NCBI RefSeq assembly: GCF_016908555.1
Contig: NZ_JAFBEE010000008.1
Coordinates: 54,689 to 118,688, forward strand
Reading direction: 5' to 3'
Length of the DNA stretch: 64,000 nt
Origin: Alkaliphilus hydrothermalis
GTDB taxonomy: Bacteria; Bacillota; Clostridia; Peptostreptococcales; Natronincolaceae
Below, in pieces: positions 43,816 to 50,240 of the stretch (position 1 is its first letter; every line of letters begins with the position of its first letter). The translations under genes and the position numbers were made by a program. A model generated the notes under the pieces. It had not been told where the DNA came from, made no database searches, and was given only the letters and a program-made list of their open reading frames with translations.

Positions 43816-44790
43816 CTACTGAGCTTGACTAAGGGCTTGGTTTACGGCTCTAATTAATGAATCTGTAGTATAGGTAACACCTGAAACAGCATCTACCCCT
43901 TCCGTAAGAGTCGTTTGCTGTACCAAGTATTTCTCGATGATCTCATCAAGGTTAGAAGCAGATATTCCTTCATCTGGGTTATCTGTATTAACAGTAATCG
44001 ATTTGATGGCTTTATTTTCTATAATGACTGTAACATCAATCTTCCCATAGAAACCTTCTTCATCACTACCAGTATATTCACCATCTACAAATTCCATAGG
44101 TTCAGCAGGCGGTGCCACTGGTGCAGGGTCAGCTACTACTTCTTCTGTTTCTTCTATACCCAGTGCATTCTTTACAGCTGCAATTAACCCCTCGCTGGAG
44201 ACTGTAGCACCAGATACGGTATCAACGCTTAAGGTTTGCTGATCAATGATGGATTGTGCCACCTGTTGAGCAGCGTCATCACCTAATCCTGGGGTATCTT
44301 TAATTTCTAAAATATCAATAGATCTGATTGCACCTTTAGCTACGACAACTTTAACTTTGATCTCTCCTGCATATCCTTCAGCAAACCCTTCGTGGTTACC
44401 ATCAGGGAAAACAATATCATTTACAGCCGCTTCCAATGCAGCATTAATAGCATTGATTGTTCCTTGGCTAGAGAAGGTTGCTCCTGAAATAGAATCCACC
44501 TCTGTAGACTGTGCAGCGATTACAGCATCAATTGTCTTGTGGATGGCAACGTCTCCTAAATCAGGAGTCTCATCCTGTGAAACCACTTCTATAGAATTAA
44601 TATTACCGTCTGCAATGGTTACTGCTAGTTTAATATCATCGTAATATCCTTCCCCTACTCCCTCATAGGTACCGTCAACATAAGTAGGTGGCTTTGGTGC
44701 ATTTAGGTTTGTCCAGTAGGTAGCGCCAGCTAACAATGCAATTGTAAGAATCGGTAAAAGGATAATTGCAATTTTCTGTTGTTTATCCAT
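43816..44790 (-). CDS. Extracytoplasmic protein with three FMN-binding (flavinylation) domains
   Basis: Protein of 324 residues. One N-terminal membrane anchor (KIAIILLPILTIALLAGATYW) precedes three tandem FMN_bind domains, each starting DG-Y-G or HEGFAEGYAG and ending in a flavinylation-type motif: DSISGATFSS (about 99-108), DTVSGATVSS (about 194-203) and DAVSGVTYTT (about 301-310). In the first two the Thr after SGA is the expected FMN attachment residue; the third has Val for Ala. A Pro/Ala linker separates domains 2 and 3. Known relatives carry electrons outside the membrane once modified by the ApbE flavin transferase. No apbE is in the window. Confidence 0.88.
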   Translation of the reverse strand: MDKQQKIAIILLPILTIALLAGATYWTNLNAPKPPTYVDGTYEGVGEGYYDDIKLAVTIADGNINSIEVVSQDETPDLGDVAIHKTIDAVIAAQSTEVDSISGATFSSQGTINAINAALEAAVNDIVFPDGNHEGFAEGYAGEIKVKVVVAKGAIRSIDILEIKDTPGLGDDAAQQVAQSIIDQQTLSVDTVSGATVSSEGLIAAVKNALGIEETEEVVADPAPVAPPAEPMEFVDGEYTGSDEEGFYGKIDVTVIIENKAIKSITVNTDNPDEGISASNLDEIIEKYLVQQTTLTEGVDAVSGVTYTTDSLIRAVNQALSQAQ

Positions 44791-44963
44791 TAAAAAATAC
44801 CTCCTTCATATAAAATAAAAAAAATCATTATAATTATAATAACATAAAATACTTGTTAATTAAATCATTTTTAAGTATTAATGCACGATAATGATAGTTA
44901 ATCTTAACTCGAAAAAGTTCTCTTTTATATTTATTCAATGTAGAACTTTCTTATTCGTTACAA

Positions 44964-44990
44964 AAAAAGGGTAGAGTCATAGGACTCTAC
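44964..44990 (-). terminator. Terminator of nhaC
   Basis: GTAGAGTC / GACTCTAC perfect stem with a 4-base loop; followed on the minus strand by CCTTTTTTTG. Confidence 0.88.
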
Positions 44991-45026
44991 TCTCTTAAAT
45001 CTAAGACATTACACTTATATTTTATA

Positions 45027-46466
45027 CTATTCTCTGCTCATAAAATCCATTGTTGACTCAGGTTGCACCTCAGAGTCAGACTCCAGTGGGATTATACCGA
45101 TTCCCAAGTATGCAAATAGGATATTCACAAGGGGCTCTAGGATATTAAAGACAGCATATGGAGCATATACAAATGGATGAACCCCCAGAGTGGTCCACAT
45201 GAAGGCTCCACAAGTATTCCACGGAATTAAAGCGGAAGTTACTGTACCTCCACCCTCTAAAGTCCTTGAAAGTACGCTTGGGTGAATACCTTTTTCTCTG
45301 TAGGCATCCTTGTACATTCTACCCGGGACTACGATAGACAGATATTGCTCACCAGTTAGTAGATTTACTGCGATACAAGTAAGGATGGTGGATAAAACTA
45401 AAGAACCAGTGTTATTGGCAAACTTTAGGATTGATTTTCCAACGGCATTTAGCATTCCTGTCTTCTCCATTACGCCACCGAAGGTTAAAGCGATTAAAAT
45501 TAGAGAAACAGTCCACATCATCCCGTCTAATCCACCACGGTTTAAAAGTTCATCGATTACTGCATTTCCTGACTCGATGGAGAATCCATAATGGGCTGCA
45601 TTAATAATATCCCCTAAATTTGAGCCTTGGAAAATGGCTGCAAAGATACCTCCTAAGAAAACACCACTAATTAAACCCGGTAACGCTGGAATCTTGTTTA
45701 CGACTAAAAGGATAACGATTACTGGAGGAATAAGAAGTAATGGTGAAGTATTAAAGTTACCCTTAATAGCTTCTAATATAGCGTCTATTGAAGCTGTATC
45801 AACATTACTAGAGCTGGAATAAATAAATCCTAACACTCCGAAGGTTACAAGTGTAAGGGCAAAGGAAACGGTTGTTGTATAGAGCATACTTCTGATGTGG
45901 GCAAATAAGTTCGTTCCTGCCATGGCAGGAGCTAAGTTGGTGGTATCTGAAAGAGGGGACATCTTATCTCCAAAATAAGAACCGGATATAATGGCACCGG
46001 CTACTAATCCGATTGGAAGTTCAAGGCCAATACCAACTCCTAATAGAGCTATACCAACAGTACCTGCAGTTGTCCAAGAACTACCTGTTGCCACGGATAC
46101 AATAGCACATATGACCACGGTAGCAACTAAGAAAATACCTGGAGTAAGGATATTAAGACCATAATAAATCATAGTAGGTACTGTACCACTTAATATCCAA
46201 GTACCAATTAAACTACCAATAACCATTAGAATTAAAACTGCCTGCATTGCCAGCTTAATTGTATCAATAATTCCTTCTTCTAACTCTGACCAAGAATAAC
46301 CTAACATGAATACTGCTACACCTGCCGCAATCACCGTGGCAAAAATAAGTGGTATGTGGGGAGCTGCCTCATATACCTGAATGGATACTGCTAGGGTGGC
46401 AATCAAAACGACTATTGGGATAAGTGCATGTAGTAGAGTGGCCTCTTTCTTTTCTTTCAATCTCAT
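45027..46466 (-). CDS. nhaC: Na+/H+ antiporter, NhaC family
   Basis: Membrane protein of about 479 residues with some 11-12 spans. NhaC signatures: GSSWTTAGTVGIALLGVG and SGSYFGDKMSPLSDTTNLAPAMAGTNLF (partial). It should expel Na+ (or swap malate/lactate in the wider family). The ATG at 46466 is chosen because AAGGAGGA lies seven bases upstream; a codon at 46472 lies too close. Na+/H+ antiport suits an alkaline or sodium-rich habitat. Confidence 0.9.
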   Translation of the reverse strand: MRLKEKKEATLLHALIPIVVLIATLAVSIQVYEAAPHIPLIFATVIAAGVAVFMLGYSWSELEEGIIDTIKLAMQAVLILMVIGSLIGTWILSGTVPTMIYYGLNILTPGIFLVATVVICAIVSVATGSSWTTAGTVGIALLGVGIGLELPIGLVAGAIISGSYFGDKMSPLSDTTNLAPAMAGTNLFAHIRSMLYTTTVSFALTLVTFGVLGFIYSSSSNVDTASIDAILEAIKGNFNTSPLLLIPPVIVILLVVNKIPALPGLISGVFLGGIFAAIFQGSNLGDIINAAHYGFSIESGNAVIDELLNRGGLDGMMWTVSLILIALTFGGVMEKTGMLNAVGKSILKFANNTGSLVLSTILTCIAVNLLTGEQYLSIVVPGRMYKDAYREKGIHPSVLSRTLEGGGTVTSALIPWNTCGAFMWTTLGVHPFVYAPYAVFNILEPLVNILFAYLGIGIIPLESDSEVQPESTMDFMSRE

Positions 46467-46472
46467 TAACAT

Positions 46473-46675
46473 TCCTCCTTGATTAGTTTTTTATTTTTTA
46501 GGGAAGTTCCCTTTGTAAGGACTGTGTATTTATTCAGTAAAATATAGTAGAAAAATAGTTTATATTGATTAATATGCATGTACAAATAATAATAGCACAT
46601 AAAATTAGAAAATTCAAATAATTATTAAAATACAAAAAATGCAAATTAAAGGAGCTGATTGCTCAGCTCCCTCTG
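46473..46675 (-). promoter_or_regulatory. Intergenic region upstream of nhaC
   Basis: About 200 AT-rich bases between the selenoprotein peroxiredoxin stop and nhaC. A GGAGCTGA...TCAGCTCC stem at about 46651-46670 with a following T-rich minus strand probably terminates the peroxiredoxin gene. Confidence 0.5.
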
Positions 46676-47179
46676 CTATTTCAATACTTGTTGACCTTCC
46701 TCCCAGTTAACTGGGCAAGCGCCCCCTGCTTGGCAGGCAGCTAAAGTTCTTAATATTTCCTTTACATTTCTGCCAACTGCTAAATTATGAACAGATGCGT
46801 GTTGAATAACTCCTTCTGGATCAATAATAAATACTCCCCTAAGGGCAATACCACCGGCCTCTTCTGTGAGAACCATATATTTTCTAGATAGTTCCTTGTT
46901 GTAATCCGACATTAATGGGAAATTTACTCCTCCAATACTTTTTGCCCACGCTAGGTGGGTAGGTAGACTATCAGTGTTGGCCCCCAACACTACAGAGTTC
47001 AATCTTTCAAAATTAGCTACGTTTTGATTCAACTCTGGGATTTCAGTACTTCAGACAGGAGTAAAATCTAATGGATAGAAAAATAGTACTACCCATTTAC
47101 CCTTTTGATCTTTTAATGAAATCTCTCCTTTCGTACTGGGTAAAGTAAAATCTGGAGCTTGTTCACCAATTTTAAGCAA
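46676..47179 (-). CDS. Selenocysteine-containing peroxiredoxin (AhpC/Prx1 type)
   Basis: Protein of 167 residues when the in-frame TGA at 47053-47051 is read as selenocysteine. Reading from TTG 47179 (RBS GAGAGGTG) gives MLKIGEQAPDFTLPS..., then FFYPLDFTPV-U43-STEIPELN, where U43 stands exactly at the peroxidatic Cys of TPVC(T/S)TE. The resolving Cys lies in GGACPVNW near the C-terminus. Both sides of the TGA are strongly peroxiredoxin-like in one frame, so this is not a broken gene. A reading without Sec would start after the TGA and lose the active site. It reduces peroxides; divergent from the HesB-like Sec gene. Confidence 0.93.
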
Positions 47180-47270
47180 TAGAATACACCTCTCAATCAT
47201 GAATTTAGTACCACTAAAAGATAGATACACATTATATTATTGACGGAGATGATTGAAAAAATTTATTTAA

Positions 47271-47306
47271 ATTCATTATTTAAAAATTATTCATTATTTA
47301 AAAATT
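47271..47306. repeat. Perfect 18-bp tandem duplication between two divergent selenoprotein genes
   Basis: The unit ATTCATTATTTAAAAATT occurs at 47271-47288 and again at 47289-47306. It lies between the divergent peroxiredoxin and HesB-like genes, 26 bases before a TATAAT (47332-47337) that probably serves the HesB-like gene. It may be an operator repeat or recent slippage. Confidence 0.85.
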
Positions 47307-47370
47307 TACTAACGCCTAAGATGAATCAGCATATAATAGACTAATACGTATGTATAGAGGAGGCATATAA

Positions 47371-47667
47371 ATGAATATTACCATTAGTAAAACTGCAAAG
47401 GAGACGATTGCAACACAGGTGAAGGAGGATCAAAAAATAAGGATTCATATTACAGGGCAAGGATGAGGTGGACCTAGGTTTGGATTGTCTCGGGACGAGG
47501 CTCAAGAAAATGACATAGAAAAAGAGGTGGATGGACTTACTTTTATAATTGAAAAGAATTTAGATCAGCAGTATGATGGTGTTGGCATAATGATAGACTA
47601 CCAACAAGGTTTGTTAAGAAAAGGATTTGCCGTTGGTCTAAAGGATGGCGGTAATACCTGCAAATAA
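47371..47667 (+). CDS. HesB/IscA-like selenoprotein
   Basis: Protein of 98 residues when TGA 47464-47466 is read as selenocysteine. From ATG 47371 (RBS AGAGGAGGC) it reads MNITISKTAKETIA...IRIHITGQG-U32-GGPRFGLSRDE and continues through LTFIIEKNLDQQYDGVGIMIDY to a C-terminal GGNTCK. The U stands where IscA/HesB proteins have the first metal-binding Cys (GxGCGGxxFGL); the usual C-terminal CGC is reduced to one Cys. Selenocysteine HesB-like proteins are known in some anaerobes. A role in Fe-S handling or redox is inferred. Confidence 0.92.
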
Positions 47668-47674
47668 AAAAAGT

Positions 47675-47705
47675 AAAAGGTAGATTTTTTACAATCTACC
47701 TTTTC
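47675..47705. terminator. Bidirectional terminator between two convergent selenoprotein genes
   Basis: AAAAGGTAGATT / AATCTACCTTTT stem with a 6-base loop between A and T runs. Confidence 0.9.
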
Positions 47706-47711
47706 ATATTT

Positions 47712-47951
47712 CTACTTATTTTTTGTAATGGCTTCTTTTACTTCCTCTACAGTAGGAACTCTACCGCTAAAGATAACTTTACCATTAATCATTAAGGCAG
47801 GAGTACTCATTACTCCAAGGCTTAGAATATCAGCGATGTTACTAATGATATCAAAATCATCATTTATGTTTAATTCGTTTAATGCCCTATCAACGATAGG
47901 TGCTAATTTACTACCACCTCAACAAATTTGCTCCAAAATCTTAATTTCCAT
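47712..47951 (-). CDS. Thioredoxin-fold selenoprotein with Cys-Sec motif (TM0996/MTH895-like)
   Basis: Protein of 79 residues when TGA 47921-47919 is read as selenocysteine: MEIKILEQI-C10-U11-GGSKLAPIVDRAL...GVMSTPALMINGKVIFSGRVPTVEEVKEAI. The ATG at 47951 has an AGGAGGAATTACC site. The C-terminal part (STPALMINGKVIFSGRVP) is the cis-Pro loop of small redox thioredoxins, and the C-U pair replaces their CxxC. The bases just after TGA can form a GGTG...CACC hairpin, a possible bacterial SECIS. Without recoding only nine residues plus Cys would be made before the stop. Confidence 0.9.
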
Positions 47952-48243
47952 GGTAATTCCTCCTAAATTTTATATTTATATAGCCCTGTAAAGGGTTTTT
48001 GATAAGTTGGGACCTTGCTAGTAATAGCTTTCCCAATACCTATCTTTTTACCAGTTTATCAGTCCAAAATTACTTTTAATTTTAATCTGTTTAATCTTAG
48101 TGTATAACGTTTGCCAAAAATTATCAAATTAAATAAGTTTATATAGAATGAAACTTATTAATAGGAAGGGGAATATCGGGTGAAATTTTACATTGAAATA
48201 TTTTAATATACCGATATAGCTATAATACATTACTGATGATCAC
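47952..48243. other. Gene-free region upstream of the universal stress gene
   Basis: About 290 bases. CCCTGTAAAGGG near 47984 is a small palindrome close to the thioredoxin-like gene start and could be an operator; otherwise nothing recognised. Confidence 0.35.
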
Positions 48244-48272
48244 TTGACAATATAAATTTAGTCATTTTATAT
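48244..48272 (+). promoter_or_regulatory. Sigma-A type promoter of the usp gene
   Basis: TTGACA (48244-48249), 17-base spacer, TTATAT (48267-48272). Confidence 0.7.
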
Positions 48273-48346
48273 CTGTTTGTTCTTGCATAAGCTGGGCATA
48301 CAGTAAATAAGGAGATGAATAGAATAAATAGAAGGGAGAGATGAGG

Positions 48347-49195
48347 ATGTTAATGAAGAAGGTCTTAATTGCAACGGATTTTTCTACAGCCGCTGATGGG
48401 CTTTTAAATTGTGTGGCTGAGCTTAAGCAAATGGGGATGGAGGAGGCGCTACTGGTACATGTAATTGATATTCGGATAGGAGAAGGTTCAATCCTTCATT
48501 TGCAGCAGTCGGGGCGAAAAAAGTTAGAAGAAATTGCTAAAGGACTTGAGGGTTATGGGATTAAGACAAAACTCTATACCCCTATTGGATTTGCTGCTAC
48601 GGAAATTGTTCAGATTGCAAGGGCGGAGGATGCTTCTTTAATTTTAATAGGTTCTAGAGGTAGGGGAGTCATAAAAGAGGTATTTATAGGGAGTACGACC
48701 TTTGATGTAATCAGATTATCCAATGTACCTGTATTGGTGGAGAAATACATAAAAAATAAGGATCAAAAATACGTTAATGCCTGTATTGATAAGTTCCAGA
48801 AGATTCTTCTACCTATAGATTTTTCTGAGTGTTCAAGGGGAATAGTAAAAGAGGTAAAGGAAATGGCAAACGTCGTGCAAGAGGTAGTGCTATTGTCGGT
48901 GGTGGAGCAGGGAGAGTCCTATCAAGAATTAGAAAAAGTTAAAGATCATGTTAGAGCTAAAATAAATGACTTAGTCATGGAATTTGAGGTGTTAGGGATT
49001 GCTGCAAAAGGAATAGTGCAGGCAGGAATACCCTCCAAATGTATCGTAGAATTGGCGGGGAAGGAAAAGGTAACATCCATCATGATGGGAACCAGGGGTA
49101 AGGGATTGATTAAGTCCCTATTGTTGGGAAGTACCTCCGATGCAGTGGCGAGAACTGCCAAAAGAGCTGTCATCTTAATACCCTGTTCTAAATAG
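48347..49195 (+). CDS. Universal stress protein with two UspA domains
   Basis: Protein of 282 residues made of two tandem Usp domains (about 1-142 and 145-282). Each ends with the ATP-binding motif G-x2-G-x9-G-S/T: GSRGRGVIKEVFIGST and GTRGKGLIKSLLLGST. Such proteins bind ATP and aid survival under stress. ATG 48347 is preferred as GGGAGAG then has suitable spacing; ATG 48341 and 48353 are alternatives. Confidence 0.9.
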   Translation: MLMKKVLIATDFSTAADGLLNCVAELKQMGMEEALLVHVIDIRIGEGSILHLQQSGRKKLEEIAKGLEGYGIKTKLYTPIGFAATEIVQIARAEDASLILIGSRGRGVIKEVFIGSTTFDVIRLSNVPVLVEKYIKNKDQKYVNACIDKFQKILLPIDFSECSRGIVKEVKEMANVVQEVVLLSVVEQGESYQELEKVKDHVRAKINDLVMEFEVLGIAAKGIVQAGIPSKCIVELAGKEKVTSIMMGTRGKGLIKSLLLGSTSDAVARTAKRAVILIPCSK

Positions 49196-49198
49196 AAA

Positions 49199-49223
49199 GA
49201 AGACCCCTTGCATTGGGGGTCTT
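49199..49223. terminator. Hairpin terminating convergent usp and zinc-ribbon genes
   Basis: AAGACCCC / GGGGTCTT with a 9-base loop; T-run weak on the plus strand. It overlaps the stop codon of the minus-strand gene. Confidence 0.6.
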
Positions 49224-49386
49224 AGTTAGTAGCTGCTATCGGACAAGTTGTGCCGTCCTCTAAAATTTTATAGATTTGGAGTTCTTCTTTACGGGATAAG
49301 AATATTTCTATAAAGCATATACTACAAAAATACCTAGACTTGCTTAACTTTCCTGTGTGTTCATTACCACATATGGGGCATTTCAT
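49222..49386 (-). CDS. Small zinc-ribbon protein (54 aa)
   Basis: A 54-codon ORF reading MKCPICGNEHTGKLSKS, then RYFCSICFIEIF and ending CPIAATN. Two CxxC pairs (C3/C6 and C21/C24) make a zinc ribbon. ATG 49386 follows AGGAGGGATTCT, and a TTGTCA-N17-TATAAT promoter lies upstream on the same strand. Divergent from the MarR gene. Function unknown. Confidence 0.8.
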   Translation of the reverse strand: MKCPICGNEHTGKLSKSRYFCSICFIEIFLSRKEELQIYKILEDGTTCPIAATN

Positions 49387-49450
49387 AGAATCCCTCCTGC
49401 CTTCTTTAGTTATTTATATATAAAAATTTAAATTTTATTTCGCTGTTTCC

Positions 49451-49479
49451 ATTATATATAAAAAAAATACGTTTGACAA
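49451..49479 (-). promoter_or_regulatory. Promoter of the zinc-ribbon gene
   Basis: On the minus strand TTGTCA (49479-49474), 17-base spacer, TATAAT (49456-49451). Confidence 0.65.
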
Positions 49480-49509
49480 TATATAATTTGAAAATCGAAA
49501 TATTTGATA

Positions 49510-49539
49510 TTGAAATACAGATACTAGTAATAATATAAT
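49510..49539 (+). promoter_or_regulatory. Probable promoter of the marR-like gene
   Basis: TTGAAA (49510-49515), 18-base spacer, TATAAT (49534-49539). A small palindrome TATTT-N7-AAATA overlaps the -35 and may be a self-operator. Confidence 0.55.
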
Positions 49540-49567
49540 AGGAGAAGATGGAAAGGATGGTTGTGAA

Positions 49568-50014
49568 GTGACAGATGAAGAATTAGCCTACTTAATTCAA
49601 AATTTTTATTTCTCCTTTAGTATCTGGATGAAGTCCCAGTTTAAAAATCAGATTATTAATGGGGGAAATCTTACCTTAACTCAATTTAAGGTGTTGTATA
49701 TTATAAACAAACTAAAAATCTGTAACATGTCTCAGCTCAGCGAAATGATGGAGGTCAGCAAAGGTACCATGACGACAATGCTCAACAAGCTGGTGGAGGA
49801 TGGGTACGTAGTGAGAAGCAACTCTAGCAAAGATCGGAGAACGGTGTTTGTTGAGTTATCGGAAATGGGTCAAGACGAAGTGGCGATCTTGCAGGAGAAA
49901 TTATTGATGTCGGTAATGAATGCCACGGAAAAGCTGGCAGTAAAAGAACAAAGGGAAGCCTATTCTGTTATGGAAAAATTATATGAGATATTTAAGGATA
50001 AAACTAAAAAATAG
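49568..50014 (+). CDS. MarR family transcriptional regulator
   Basis: Protein of 148 residues with a winged helix: LTLTQFKVLYIINKLKICNMSQLSEMMEVSKGTMTTMLNKLVEDGYVVR (helix-turn-helix at about 55-80) and the wing SSKDRRTVFVELSEMG with the conserved DRR. It starts at GTG 49568. Regulated genes are probably itself and the divergent small zinc-ribbon gene; ligand unknown. Confidence 0.9.
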   Translation: MTDEELAYLIQNFYFSFSIWMKSQFKNQIINGGNLTLTQFKVLYIINKLKICNMSQLSEMMEVSKGTMTTMLNKLVEDGYVVRSNSSKDRRTVFVELSEMGQDEVAILQEKLLMSVMNATEKLAVKEQREAYSVMEKLYEIFKDKTKK

Positions 50015-50044
50015 CAATAGGATTGAGAAACCCCCAACTTTCAG

Positions 50045-50073
50045 AGAAGGTATTGCCCACCTTCTTTTTTTCT
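50045..50073 (+). terminator. Terminator after the marR-like gene
   Basis: AGAAGGT / ACCTTCT, 7-base loop, then a long T-run. Confidence 0.8.
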
Positions 50074-50240
50074 TTTTGAAATTTAGCCCTTCCAAAATAA
50101 TTCCAACTTATCTATATATTCAAATCCCCTGGGATTTATGCACCTAAGACAAGAATAAATCATATTATATATTACGTTATTTAATTAAGTAAAATTGGAA
50201 TGGAGTGAGATTTTTCTAAAGATTAAAGGAGGTATATATT

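Noticed and set aside
46676..47032. A 118-residue reading that looks like a peroxiredoxin starting after its active site
   Set aside because: The same frame continues upstream through a TGA to a proper start with a ribosome site. The shorter version lacks the catalytic residue, so I treat the gene as one selenoprotein.
47485..47667. A 60-residue reading as a separate small protein
   Set aside because: It is the C-terminal part of the HesB-like selenoprotein after the recoded TGA.
47728..47991. Plus-strand 87-codon open frame
   Set aside because: It is antisense to the Cys-Sec thioredoxin-like gene, which has clear family motifs and a ribosome binding site.
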